Shown: positions 9,742 through 21,027 of the stretch, one piece after another | Layout of the letters: every line of letters starts with the position of its first letter | Numbering within the stretch: the first letter of the stretch is position 1 | NCBI GenBank assembly: GCA_937949545.1 | Contig: CALEDR010000002.1 | Location: 1-64,000, forward strand | Direction of reading: 5' to 3' | Source of the DNA: an uncultured Phycisphaerae bacterium | GTDB lineage: Bacteria; Planctomycetota; Phycisphaerae; Sedimentisphaerales; Anaerohalosphaeraceae | Length of the DNA: 64,000 nt | Program-made: the position numbers and the translations under genes | Notes under the pieces: model-generated | What the model was told of the DNA's origin: nothing | Databases searched by the model: none | What the model saw: only the letters and a program-made list of their open reading frames with translations

Positions 9742-10181
9742 CTTTGGGCGGAGCGCGTGGTGGAGAGGATCGTGAAAGCGTGTGGATGTTGTCAACGATG
9801 CTTGACTGCGAAAGAGGGGTGTCTACACTTCCCCTCGCCAATCCCGCAAAGGGGTTGGCGGCGTCGGGCGGCGAGCCCGGCGTGCCGCGGAGGCGGGTTG
9901 AACCTGTCCCGAGCGGGCGTTCCTTGACAATCGGATATGGAAGAGGTGAAAGAAGTCCTCTGGCGTGTTTCTTCCGCGCGGCCACCCCGGCCGTGTCGGA
10001 GGGTCTTTCGCGCCGGAGGCCTGCAAATCACTGAATCAAGAGCGTCAAGGCGAACGAAGATCGAGAACAAGCAATCGGCGGCCGCGCAAGCAGGCGGCCG
10101 CGCGATGTGCCGGAGGTGGAAGGTCAGTCCGAGTCGGTGCCGAGCGAGGAGCCGGAAGGCGAGGAGCGCGGCGTCGGGTTG
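9742..10181 (+). other. Leader region of the 23S rRNA gene, no gene seen
   Basis: About 440 bases with no convincing ORF, no 16S rRNA and no tRNA. It holds a sigma-70-like promoter (9802-9829, listed separately) and another TTGACA at 9924-9929 without a good -10 partner. GC-rich short repeats occur towards the rRNA start. The 23S gene therefore seems to be transcribed on its own rather than from a classical 16S-23S-5S operon. Confidence 0.6.
9802..9829 (+). promoter_or_regulatory. Candidate promoter for the 23S-5S unit
   Basis: TTGACT (9802-9807), a 16-base spacer and TACACT (9824-9829) resemble a housekeeping promoter. It lies about 350 bases upstream of the mature 23S start and downstream of the pilus-cluster terminator. 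Confidence 0.45.
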
Positions 10182-12931
<2,750 letters not shown>

Positions 12932-13055
12932 ATCAATCGGTCGGTTGTATGGGATTTCGCCATGGTTGGAAACGGCGCTGGATTGGACCAATCTGCTTTT
13001 TTGCAAGGTACGAGAATTTCGGCAGCTCCCGAAAGGGATATGCCGATTCACGAAC

Positions 13056-13164
13056 TCCTGGTGACCATGCGGACGGGGAAACGCCTGATCCCATTCCGAA
13101 CTCAGAAGCTAAGCCCGTCCGGCCGATGATAGTCCTTTGGGGCGAAAGTAGGTGATTGCCAGGT
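13056..13164 (+). rRNA. rrf: 5S ribosomal RNA
   Basis: The terminal helix is formed by CCTGG at 13057 and CCAGG ending at 13163. The internal sequences 'cccattccgaactcagaag' and 'gggcgaaagtaggt'-like loops are typical of 5S. It lies about 125 bases after the 23S and is followed by a hairpin terminator. Confidence 0.92.
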
Positions 13165-13170
13165 TTATGA

Positions 13171-13205
13171 GGCCCGTCGGAGATATCCGGCGGGCCTTTC
13201 CTTTT
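13171..13205 (+). terminator. Terminator of the 23S-5S unit
   Basis: A ten-base-pair stem (13171-13180 with 13187-13196, one G-U pair) is followed by a T-rich run ending near 13205. It also lies just beyond the end of the convergent GH43 gene. Confidence 0.8.
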
Positions 13206-13221
13206 GCGCGGAAGAATGAGT

Positions 13222-14283
13222 TTACGGTAGGGGGGCGACGACGGGCCAGCCGTCTTTCCATTCCATCGTGGAGATTTTCAAATAGGGTCTTCCGGTCTGT
13301 CCGTGGTAGGCGTGGAAGACCAGGTAATCTTGGCCGCCTTCCCGGAACACGGCGCAGTGGCCGGGTCCTTTCCAGCTGTCTGTGGCAGCTTTGATAACCT
13401 GGGTGCCGCCGCCTTCGAGCAGCGGTACACCTTCGCGGTCAAAATAGGGGCCGGTGACTTTTTGGGAACGGCCGACGACAATGTTGTAGGTGCTGTCGAC
13501 CCCGCGGCAGCACAAATCAAAGGAGACGAATAGATACCAGAAGCCGTTTCGTCGAATGATAAAGGGGGCTTCGACGGCTCCTTCGACAGGCGGGGTTTTT
13601 TGTTCTGCATTCCGGGGTCGGCTGGCGAGTGTGTAATGAGTGGTATGTTCAGCGGATAATTTTCCTGTATCCGGGTTGATTTTTCTCATCTGAATGCCGC
13701 TCCAGAAACTGCCCCAGCAAATCCAGATATTTTTTTCATCTTCGATGACGATGTTGGCGTCGATGGCGTTCCAGTCGTCCTTGCCTTCCGTGGAGCGAAG
13801 AATCATTCCCTGGTCATCCCATTTGTATTCCGGACTGTTTGGGTCGAGAGTTTTGTTTGTGGCTAGGCCGATGGCGGAATTGTTTTTGCCGAAGGTGGAA
13901 ATGGAGTAGTAGAGATGGTATTTGCCGCTAAAATAGGAAATATCGGGTGCCCAGACACCGCGGGTTCCGGGGATTTCGATGGGGGCCCATTCAGGAAGAG
14001 TTTCGAAGACATAACCGCGCAGCTGCCAATGTCGAAGGTCTTTGGAACAGCGGATAGGGACGTAGCCGGTTCGGCGGTTTCCGCCGGTGCAAAACAGGTA
14101 GTATGTGTCCTTTTCCTTGATTAGGACCGGGTCGTGAACATTCAAGTCTCCCTCCAGCTCGAGCAGAATGGGTTCTCGGTCCGGCGGGCCGGCGCAGGAA
14201 AAGCCGGTCCAGCAAAGCACCAGCAAAATAAAAGAGGCCGCTGAGGAGGTTTTGAAGCAAAGAGGAATGTTGGATTGTTTCAT
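13222..14283 (-). CDS. Glycoside hydrolase family 43 lipoprotein (arabinanase-like)
   Basis: Five-bladed beta-propeller enzyme acting on arabinan or xylan side chains outside the cytoplasm. The three GH43 acidic residues are recognisable: D51 in VHDPV (base), D175 in NAIDANIV (modulator) and E238 in GAVEAPFI (acid); GHCAVF near the C-terminus fits the conserved His. The N-terminus has a hydrophobic stretch ending FSCAG at about 28-32, so a lipoprotein signal is likely. The 353-residue length fits a single-domain GH43. It is the first gene of the lower-GC part and diverges from the GH16 gene. The exact substrate cannot be fixed. Confidence 0.88.
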   Translation of the reverse strand: MKQSNIPLCFKTSSAASFILLVLCWTGFSCAGPPDREPILLELEGDLNVHDPVLIKEKDTYYLFCTGGNRRTGYVPIRCSKDLRHWQLRGYVFETLPEWAPIEIPGTRGVWAPDISYFSGKYHLYYSISTFGKNNSAIGLATNKTLDPNSPEYKWDDQGMILRSTEGKDDWNAIDANIVIEDEKNIWICWGSFWSGIQMRKINPDTGKLSAEHTTHYTLASRPRNAEQKTPPVEGAVEAPFIIRRNGFWYLFVSFDLCCRGVDSTYNIVVGRSQKVTGPYFDREGVPLLEGGGTQVIKAATDSWKGPGHCAVFREGGQDYLVFHAYHGQTGRPYLKISTMEWKDGWPVVAPLP

Positions 14284-14303
14284 TTTTGCACTCCGAAAAG
14301 GTT

Positions 14304-14332
14304 TTGTCGGAATCTATTGTATTGGGTACACT
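14304..14332 (+). promoter_or_regulatory. Candidate promoter for the GH16 gene
   Basis: TTGTCG (14304-14309), a 17-base spacer and TACACT (14327-14332) lie in the GH43/GH16 divergent gap, 42 bases upstream of the GH16 start. Confidence 0.5.
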
Positions 14333-14374
14333 GCTTTTTTACAAAATCGTTTTCATAAATCTCGGAGAGAAAAG

Positions 14375-15220
14375 ATGGCGGATGTAATGAAACAGATGGT
14401 GATTTATCTGGCGGGATTGGTTTGTATGGCAGGGACTTCGGTTCAGGGGGAAGAAACGGATGGATATGTGCTGGTTTGGGCGGATGAGTTTGATAAAGAC
14501 GGTCGGCCGGATCCGAACCATTGGACGTATGAAGTTGGGTTTGTGCGGAATGAGGAGCTGCAATGGTATCAGCCGGAGAATGCGTTCTGTGAAGGCGGAA
14601 TGCTGATTATCGAGGGCCGTCGGGAACGTCTGAAGAATCCCAATTACAGGCCGGGGGATCGGTCGTGGCGGCGGAATCGGGAGTATGCGGAATACACCTC
14701 CGCCTGCGTGAAGACGGCGGGGAAGCATTCGTGGAAATTCGGGCGGTTTGTGATGCGGGGGCGGATTGACACGCGTGCGGGGCTGTGGCCGGCATTTTGG
14801 ACGCTCGGATTTGCCCGCGGCTGGCCGGGCTGCGGCGAAATTGACATTATGGAATATTACCGGGGGATGCTTTTGGCAAATGCCTGCTGGGACGGCGGGG
14901 GCAGGCGGCCGGCATGGGATGACCTAAAAAAACCGCTGGAAGAGTTCGGCGACCCGGACTGGTCGACAAAGTTTCACATCTGGCGGATGGACTGGGATGA
15001 ACAGTTTATCCGGCTGTATGTGGATGATGTTCTGCTGAACGAGATTGACCTGTCCAAGACCATCAATCAGGACGGGCAGGGGGCAAATCCGTTTCATGAG
15101 CCGCACTATATTTTGCTGAATCTGGCCATCGGCGGCACGCAGGGCGGCGATCCTTCAGAGACGGACTTTCCGGCCCGCTTTGAGATTGATTATGTGCGGG
15201 TGTATCAGAAAAAATCTTAG
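14375..15220 (+). CDS. Secreted glycoside hydrolase family 16 (laminarinase/beta-glucanase-like)
   Basis: Endo-acting beta-jelly-roll enzyme cleaving beta-1,3- or beta-1,3/1,4-glucans or related polysaccharides. The active site EIDIME is at residues 155-160, with E155 nucleophile, D157 and E160 acid/base; WPAFWTLG just before it and WHIW-like HIWRMDW after it fit the family. I chose the ATG at 14375 because a GGAGAG Shine-Dalgarno sits 5 bases upstream and a signal peptide (residues about 1-25, ending SVQGEE) then follows; the open frame extends 69 codons further upstream without support. It is paired with GH43 across a divergent promoter, so both may serve algal or plant glycan breakdown. 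Confidence 0.9.
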   Translation: MADVMKQMVIYLAGLVCMAGTSVQGEETDGYVLVWADEFDKDGRPDPNHWTYEVGFVRNEELQWYQPENAFCEGGMLIIEGRRERLKNPNYRPGDRSWRRNREYAEYTSACVKTAGKHSWKFGRFVMRGRIDTRAGLWPAFWTLGFARGWPGCGEIDIMEYYRGMLLANACWDGGGRRPAWDDLKKPLEEFGDPDWSTKFHIWRMDWDEQFIRLYVDDVLLNEIDLSKTINQDGQGANPFHEPHYILLNLAIGGTQGGDPSETDFPARFEIDYVRVYQKKS

Positions 15221-15375
15221 GGCATCGAACACGTTGATGCCGGAAGGGCCAGACTCAAGAGTTAAGAATTAAGAATGAAGAGTTAAAAAAGAACGGGTGA
15301 GAAGAGGAAGTCGACGAGTATCCGTGAACAGCAGTCAATAAACAGGGAAGAGATGGGGCGTGAGCGTTTCTTTTC

Positions 15376-15393
15376 CCCGGGTTTGCACCCGGG
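15376..15393. terminator. GC-rich hairpin between convergent GH16 and lactonase genes
   Basis: A perfect seven-base-pair stem (15376-15382 with 15387-15393) with a four-base loop is flanked by T-rich sequence on the plus-strand 3' side and A-rich on the other. It may end transcription in both directions. The rest of 15221-15468 holds no gene. Confidence 0.5.
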
Positions 15394-15468
15394 CTATTTT
15401 CTCGCAAGGCGGAGAAAAAAGCGGGTTGTCTGAGATACTTTCGATTCGGTTCCGAGGGTTCCGGAGGT

Positions 15469-16347
15469 TCAGTTGGTTCCGACGGCCTTTGTTATTAAGT
15501 CGATCGCGTATACAGAGGAAGGGGTGTTGATGTAAAGGGTTTGCCGCTCAGGGCCGCCGATGCAGACATTGGTGGGGCTTTCGGGCAGGTCAATCGTATC
15601 GAGGAGCTGTCCATCGGGGGCGTAAATTTTGACCTGCCGACGCCAGGTAAGATAGACATTTCCGCGGCTGTCGAGGGTCATCCCATCGGAGCCGTCTGAA
15701 CAGAAAAGCCGCTTATTCGTGAGTGTGCCGTCTTTTTGGATGTCGTAGAGCCAGGTTTTGCCGGCGGCGTGGTCAGCCACATAGAGAAGTGCGCCGTCGG
15801 GAGTACCGATGAGTCCATTGGGCCGTATCATGTCGTCAATGACGCGGATGACCATGCGGTCCGGGTTGATGTAATAGACATGCTCGCCGTCCTGCTGCAT
15901 ATCGTCGCGGCTGCCGTATCGAGGGTCGGTCATGTAAACACCGCCTTTGGGGTCAAGCCAGCAGTCGTTGGGGCTGTTGAATTTTTTGCCGTTATAGCCC
16001 TCAGCCAAGGTGATAATGTTTTTTTGGCGGTCAATTCGCAGGAGACGCCGGGGGCCGGCGGATTCACAGACAATCAGGGAGCCGTCCGGGGCGACCTGAA
16101 GGCCGTTGGAGTGGTTGGTTTCAATGTACTTGGAAACGGTGCCGTCAGGGGAGATTCGGTAAATCAAGCCGGCGGGGATGTCAGAGAAGTAGAGGGTTCC
16201 GTTGGGGTCGGCGGTGACGCCCTCGGTGAATTGAAAACCGCCGGCGATTTTTTGAGGGACGGCAGAGGGATGAATGGGGGAGGTTTCGGATTGGGAGTTG
16301 TCAACGGGGAGGATAGTCAGGAGAAAAAAGAAGATTGTTGTCAGCAT
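15469..16347 (-). CDS. SMP-30/gluconolactonase-like beta-propeller protein, exported
   Basis: Calcium- or zinc-dependent six-bladed propeller of the SMP-30/gluconolactonase/LRE family, which typically hydrolyses sugar lactones. Visible family features are FTEGVTADPNG (metal-binding Glu, about residues 40-50), FNSPNDCWLDPKGGVYMTDPRYG with the conserved Asn and Asp (about 120-145), and FCSDGSDGMTLDSRGNVY (about 215-232). The first 20 residues are hydrophobic and look like a signal peptide. The 292-residue length is normal. It lies next to glycan hydrolases, so a role in sugar-acid metabolism is plausible but unproven. Confidence 0.82.
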   Translation of the reverse strand: MLTTIFFFLLTILPVDNSQSETSPIHPSAVPQKIAGGFQFTEGVTADPNGTLYFSDIPAGLIYRISPDGTVSKYIETNHSNGLQVAPDGSLIVCESAGPRRLLRIDRQKNIITLAEGYNGKKFNSPNDCWLDPKGGVYMTDPRYGSRDDMQQDGEHVYYINPDRMVIRVIDDMIRPNGLIGTPDGALLYVADHAAGKTWLYDIQKDGTLTNKRLFCSDGSDGMTLDSRGNVYLTWRRQVKIYAPDGQLLDTIDLPESPTNVCIGGPERQTLYINTPSSVYAIDLITKAVGTN

Positions 16348-16484
16348 TTTGGGTCTCCTTTAACTTTTTCAGGATTGTATCAGGAGAACCGGAGAAGTGA
16401 AAGAGGTTTACAGAGACTGAAAAAGAAAAACTTTAGGCGGCCGTGGAGGAAGGAGAGAACACGGCCGCCTGGGTCGTTGTTTCT

Positions 16485-18098
16485 TTATGCTTTTGTCCTT
16501 TCTGGGGCACTGTATGCTGTCTGTTTGGCTTCCGAGGATTCGACGAGAAGGTTTTGTGCGGCGGAGCGGTCGAGCAGGGCCAACAAGTCGTACACAGCCT
16601 CCTGGAGATGTTGGGCCTGCTTTTCCAGTTCGATAGAGGAGCTGGCAGTTTCTTCAGCACTGGAAGCGTTTTGTTGGGTGATGTGGTCCATTTGCGTGAC
16701 GGCGGAGGAGATTTGTTCTATGCCTTTGGCCTGCTCGTCGCTGGCTTGAGCGATTTCGTGAATAATTTGGGCGGTCTTGATGACGCTGGTTTCGATTTGC
16801 GCTAGTGTCTGTTGGACTTGGCTGGCAATTCCGACGCCGTTTTTGGCCTGATTGACAGCGTCTTCGATGAGGGAGGCGGTGTTTTTGGCGGCCTCGGCGG
16901 AACGCATGGCCAGGTTTCGGACCTCTTCGGCGACGACGGCGAACCCCTTGCCGGCCTCCCCGGCGCGGGCGGCCTCGACGGCGGCGTTGAGGGCCAGGAG
17001 GTTGGTTTGGAAGGCGATTTCGTCGATGACCTTAATAATTTTTGCGGTCCCTTCAGAACTTTTCTGAATGTCTTCAATGGCCTTGTTCATGGTTTCGATT
17101 GCCTGACGGCCTTTTTCGGCGTTCTGACGGGCTGCAGCGGCCAGACGATTGGCTTCCTGGGCGTGCTGAGCATTGGTTTTGGTCATCGCTGTGATTTGCT
17201 CGAGACTGGAAGTTGTCTGAGCCAAACCTACGGCTTGTTCCGAAGCTCCATTGGCGATGTTTTTGGAGGAGGAGGTGAACTGGACGGCAGCAGAGGACAG
17301 ATACTCGGATATGGTTCGATTGGCTTCAACCGCTTTTCGAAGAGGTCGAATGATTGTTCCGGCTGTCAGCGGCACAAGGACTGCCGAAACCAGAAGCAAA
17401 AACGCACCGACTATAGCCGCACTGTACCAAAGATTCCTGGCGAGGATACGCTGATTGCTTTGTTCGGATTCGAGGACAGCTTTCTGGATGGTTTCTTTCT
17501 GGGCGGCGATGCTGCGGAGGATTCGGTCTTTTTTCATTTCGACAAACAGCATGCCGTAGAACTGGCCGATTTCCATTGTGGGATTCATTCGGGCCATATC
17601 GGCATCGAGGAATAACGGCATATAAAATCGAAGGGTCTGAGCATTTTGTTCCAGCCCCTGGATAACGACATCCCGTTTTTGGAGTGCCTGCTGAAGGACA
17701 TCAGCGGGGATGGTTTGTCTGTCTGTGTTTGGATTGGAGGAAAGTTCCAGCCGTCCGTTGGGACCATAGAAGGAAAATTCATTGACCTGTTCGAGCTGGG
17801 TTTGCTTTTTGGCCAGGTCGAGAAATTTAGCGGCTTCTCCCGGCTGGAGAGAGCTGCCGACGGCAATAAAGATTTCCTGAAGGAGGTCTTTGGCGGCCTC
17901 TTCGCTGAGGGAGGTCATCTCGCCGACGGATTGTTCACTGATTTTGTTCAGGGACTCTTCAAACTGGCTGACCAGAGCGGATAGGTTCTTCCGAGTCAGT
18001 CCGTAATTAATGCTTTGAAGAATCAGAGCCAGTAAGATAAACGGAAGAAGTGTAATCAGGAGCATTTTCCCGAAGAGGGTCAGATGAAATACTTTCAT
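16485..18098 (-). CDS. Methyl-accepting chemotaxis protein, hydrogenase-linked
   Basis: Transmembrane chemoreceptor signalling to CheA/CheW. It has a helix at about residues 10-30, a periplasmic region of roughly 190 residues (single-Cache-like in size, containing [14 protein letters not shown]), a second helix at about 223-247, and the conserved signalling hairpin around residues 365-400 ([20 protein letters not shown]). No Cys or haem motif is seen in the sensor domain. There is no C-terminal methylesterase-binding pentapeptide. Its ATG lies two bases after the hydrogenase small-subunit stop, and its Shine-Dalgarno (GGAG) is inside that gene's end, so the two are translationally coupled. 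A hydrogenase partner is the obvious, unproven, hypothesis for the signal. Confidence 0.93.
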   Translation of the reverse strand: MKVFHLTLFGKMLLITLLPFILLALILQSINYGLTRKNLSALVSQFEESLNKISEQSVGEMTSLSEEAAKDLLQEIFIAVGSSLQPGEAAKFLDLAKKQTQLEQVNEFSFYGPNGRLELSSNPNTDRQTIPADVLQQALQKRDVVIQGLEQNAQTLRFYMPLFLDADMARMNPTMEIGQFYGMLFVEMKKDRILRSIAAQKETIQKAVLESEQSNQRILARNLWYSAAIVGAFLLLVSAVLVPLTAGTIIRPLRKAVEANRTISEYLSSAAVQFTSSSKNIANGASEQAVGLAQTTSSLEQITAMTKTNAQHAQEANRLAAAARQNAEKGRQAIETMNKAIEDIQKSSEGTAKIIKVIDEIAFQTNLLALNAAVEAARAGEAGKGFAVVAEEVRNLAMRSAEAAKNTASLIEDAVNQAKNGVGIASQVQQTLAQIETSVIKTAQIIHEIAQASDEQAKGIEQISSAVTQMDHITQQNASSAEETASSSIELEKQAQHLQEAVYDLLALLDRSAAQNLLVESSEAKQTAYSAPERTKA

Positions 18099-18100
18099 GT

Positions 18101-19066
18101 TTAGACTCCTTTGCGGTCATTTTCTGTATATTTTACCGGATGCTGCTGTTCGCCGATTCGATAGAAGGGGAAGGATTTTTTCTTGGCAAAGAACGGCGAG
18201 CTGCAGCCGATGCAAGGGGCGGAGGCCCGGATGCACCAGTTGACCCCGCTGTTCCACTGCCGGTGCGGACATTCCGTACGCGTCAGAGGTCCCAGACAGC
18301 CGAGTTTGAACAGACATCCGTGTGGGTCTCCGAAATGTTTGGAAAAGATTTTTCGCTCGTAGTCGTGGTAGCGGGGACACTGGTCGTGTGTGGAGGTGCC
18401 GTAAAAAATTTTGGGGGTCAGCAGCACTTCATCCACTTCGGGATATCCCTTGGCGGCCAGGTAGGCCAGTGTGCCGACAATGGGTTTGGGATGAGTCGGG
18501 CAGCTGGGACAATTGACCAGTTTGCCTTTCCAGTTCAGCTGGTGCTTATTCATCAGGTCTTGAACACTGCCGGAGCCGGTCGGATTGCCTTCTGCGGCGG
18601 GAATGCCGCCGAAAGCCGAACAGGTTCCGATGGCGACAACGGCTTTGGCTTTCGGAATCAGCTGCACGAGGATGTCTTCTGCAGTTCTTCCGCCGATCAG
18701 ACAGGCCTTCGGCATTCCGAGGGGAACAGAGCCCTCGACGGCCAGCAGATAGCCGTCTACCGAAGCGGCTTGCTCGAGGGCTTTCATAAAGGTTTGTCCC
18801 TGGGCGGCCCCGAGAGTCTGATGGACCACCAGCGTGATGTATCGGGTCAGCAGTTCCGCCGGTTCCGGGTCCGTGCTGTTCAGCAGAGAGACGGAATCGC
18901 CTGTGCAGGATTGGGCCTGAATCCAGATAACAGGGGTATGAGAAGTCATTTTTTCCAGTCCGGCGGCGAAGAGTTCCGCCCACCTTCCGGGGATGGAAAC
19001 CGAAGCAGCCAGAAAGCCGCCGAGTTTGAGAAAATCACGTCGTGTGAAGGGATGTTCTGTTTTCAT
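18101..19066 (-). CDS. [NiFe] hydrogenase small subunit with Tat signal
   Basis: Electron-transfer subunit carrying three Fe-S clusters. A twin-arginine signal [14 protein letters not shown] (8-21) indicates export with its partner. Cluster ligands can be read: proximal C54, D57 in SCTGDSVS (a Cys in classical enzymes), C149 and C189; distal H227, C230, C251, C257; medial C266, C285, C288, with classical spacing. No C-terminal membrane anchor is present, so it would not tether to a cytochrome b. An Asp as fourth proximal ligand is known from actinobacterial-type (group 1h) hydrogenases. It lies 33 bases after the large subunit and directly before the chemoreceptor gene. No protease or hyp genes are nearby. 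Confidence 0.93.
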   Translation of the reverse strand: MKTEHPFTRRDFLKLGGFLAASVSIPGRWAELFAAGLEKMTSHTPVIWIQAQSCTGDSVSLLNSTDPEPAELLTRYITLVVHQTLGAAQGQTFMKALEQAASVDGYLLAVEGSVPLGMPKACLIGGRTAEDILVQLIPKAKAVVAIGTCSAFGGIPAAEGNPTGSGSVQDLMNKHQLNWKGKLVNCPSCPTHPKPIVGTLAYLAAKGYPEVDEVLLTPKIFYGTSTHDQCPRYHDYERKIFSKHFGDPHGCLFKLGCLGPLTRTECPHRQWNSGVNWCIRASAPCIGCSSPFFAKKKSFPFYRIGEQQHPVKYTENDRKGV

Positions 19067-19099
19067 TGGTTTTTTCCTTGCCGGTCAAGAACAGGGAAT

Positions 19100-20638
19100 T
19101 TAGTGAACGGCGCACGCAATGCAGGGGTCAAAAGAGCGAACAATCCGGCCTGCTTCAATCGGCTCAGCCGGGTTTTGAATCACGGTCCCTTCAAGGGCCT
19201 TTTCAACCGCACCGGGCTGTCCCCGGTCATCCCGCGGGGAGCAGTTCCAGGTCGTCGGCACGATGCACTGATAGCGTTCGATTCTATAGTTTTGGATAGT
19301 CAGCCAGTGTCCGAGGGCGCCGCGCGGAGCTTCTGTCAGTCCGACTCCGCTGCCCTGTTCAGGAAGGTCGAAGTCCGCTGCGGCGGGTTTTCCGATTTCC
19401 AGTTCGTCCAGCCAGCGGTCGCACTGGTCGGCAATCCATTTGGCTTCCAGTCCGCGGGCAAGGTGGCGTCCGAGCACGGAGTTGATTTTTTCAAGGGACA
19501 CGCCGGCGGCCGCCAGTGCGTCCTGAACATCTTTTTTCATTTCGGGATTTCCCGGACCCAGGCACAGGACCATCACACGGGCGGCCGGACCGACTTCCAT
19601 GACCTGCCCGTCATACCGGGGAGCTTTAATCCAGCTGTATCCTTTGAGGGGGGCTGGCTGTGCCGCCCCCTGCCAGGGATGAAGGCCTGAGGCGGAGGAG
19701 TAGCGGGAATGCTCGACAAACTCACGAATTTTTGATGTATCCAGCGGCTGGTAGGTTCCGCCGATAACAGCTCCGGAAGGCAGGAAGTTTCTAACTGCTT
19801 CTCCGGTTTTCTCTTCCATCCGGAAAACACCGTAGCTGAGAAAATTTCCCTGGCTTTTCCCGATGTCCCAGTATTGCGGGAACGCGGAGGCGGCCGTAAA
19901 GAGGTCCGGCAGATAGACCATGTGAATGAAGGTTTTGATTTGCTCCAGCCGCGATTTGCATGAGAGGACCCGTTCAATGGTAACCTCACCTGTAACGCCG
20001 GTGGGGACCAGAGAAGTTGAATGGGGCAGTTTGGCCCCAAAGACGGCGGCCATTTCGTGGGCGAGGGTGCGGATTTTCAGGGCTTTGGCATAGCTTTCGA
20101 TCAGCCGCCAGTTGGCTTCATCGGCCTTGAGGTATTGGTCCGTTTCCGTGCGAGGCAGGAAGGGGGCGCCCGGAAAGGCCAGATTTTTGTCGAGGGCGTT
20201 CTTGACCCAGTTTCGCAGATTGACCAGGGTCGGATCGGTTCCGTTGTATTTCAGGATGGCGGTGATGTCCACAAAATCCAGAGCAGCCAGGTGATAAAAA
20301 TGCAGAATATGCGAATGAAGATATTCCGCCGCCAAAATCAGGTTTTGGGCGATTCTTCCGTTGCGGGTCGGGAGAATGCCGAAGGCCATTTCCTGGGCCA
20401 TAACGGAAGCGATGCCGTGCGCAATGGGGCACACCCCGCAGATGCGCTGGGTGATTTGCTGGGCGTCCAGCGGGTCACGGCCCTGCAGGATGGTCTCCAG
20501 CCCGCGGAACATCTCCCCTTCACACCGGGCTTTTTTGACGATGGTTCGGCCCGAAGATGAGTCTTCTTCGGTTTCGAGGTGGATGGCCAAGTGGCCCTCA
20601 ATGCGGGTCAAGGGGCTGAGCACAACCGTTTGTGTCAT
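19100..20638 (-). CDS. [NiFe] hydrogenase large subunit lacking a C-terminal extension
   Basis: Catalytic subunit that binds the Ni-Fe(CN)2CO centre and interconverts H2 with protons and electrons. The motif RICGVCPIAHG (C67, C70) supplies two nickel ligands and DPCIACAVH at 504-512 the other two (C506, C509). The stop codon follows this His directly, so there is no peptide for a HyaD-type protease to remove; this is known for H2-sensing HupV/HoxC and CooH-type subunits. Two adjacent ATGs occur (20641 and 20638); the second has the better seven-base spacing from AGGAG. It is the first gene of the hydrogenase-chemoreceptor operon. Confidence 0.93.
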   Translation of the reverse strand: MTQTVVLSPLTRIEGHLAIHLETEEDSSSGRTIVKKARCEGEMFRGLETILQGRDPLDAQQITQRICGVCPIAHGIASVMAQEMAFGILPTRNGRIAQNLILAAEYLHSHILHFYHLAALDFVDITAILKYNGTDPTLVNLRNWVKNALDKNLAFPGAPFLPRTETDQYLKADEANWRLIESYAKALKIRTLAHEMAAVFGAKLPHSTSLVPTGVTGEVTIERVLSCKSRLEQIKTFIHMVYLPDLFTAASAFPQYWDIGKSQGNFLSYGVFRMEEKTGEAVRNFLPSGAVIGGTYQPLDTSKIREFVEHSRYSSASGLHPWQGAAQPAPLKGYSWIKAPRYDGQVMEVGPAARVMVLCLGPGNPEMKKDVQDALAAAGVSLEKINSVLGRHLARGLEAKWIADQCDRWLDELEIGKPAAADFDLPEQGSGVGLTEAPRGALGHWLTIQNYRIERYQCIVPTTWNCSPRDDRGQPGAVEKALEGTVIQNPAEPIEAGRIVRSFDPCIACAVH

Positions 20639-21027
20639 CATGAAACTCCTTAATCCTGAACTTCCTTTTTGTGTTCGAGGAGACCTCAACAGGACATAGG
20701 AAGTAATCGGAGAAAGCCGGCATAAGATTAAAAGAAATTATTCCTAATTTTGCTATACATAAAATCCCTATATGTGCATAAAGTTTTATGAAAGAGATTA
20801 GGGAAAGTTTTCTTCTCGTTTGGATGTGTGTTTTTTCAATTTTCGGCTTGTTTTTATCGGGGATGATTTTTTTATGGGACTTTTTGGAGTAAGAGACCTG
20901 TTTGGTTGTTGACAAGGGGGATTGTTTTTAAAAAATAGGGATCCCCGCCTTCGCGGGAAGGACGAAAGGGCGGGAATGAAAAAAGCGTGGGGATGACGAT
21001 AAGAAAGAGCGGGAAGGGCGAGGGTTT
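20639..21027. other. Divergent promoter region with REP-like hairpin
   Basis: The gap between the hydrogenase operon and folD is AT-rich near the hydrogenase. At 20939-20966 a short GC-rich palindromic sequence (atccccgccttcgcggga) resembles dispersed REP elements, and part of it recurs near 20990. A TTGACA at 20909-20914 with an A-rich -10 could drive folD. No ORF is supported; the ORF reading through 20598-20915 is a shadow. Confidence 0.45.

Noticed and set aside
5312-9985. Very long minus-strand open frame (over 1500 codons) opposite the pilM cluster
   Set aside because: It is Arg/His/Leu-rich and lies antisense to three well-behaved genes. In such GC-rich DNA long antisense frames arise by chance.
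16443-16805. Plus-strand ORF within the chemoreceptor gene
   Set aside because: It is a shadow of the minus-strand gene, with no independent support.
20939-20966. The REP-like hairpin as a terminator of the hydrogenase operon
   Set aside because: It lies upstream of both divergent genes, so it cannot end either transcript; it is more likely a dispersed palindrome.
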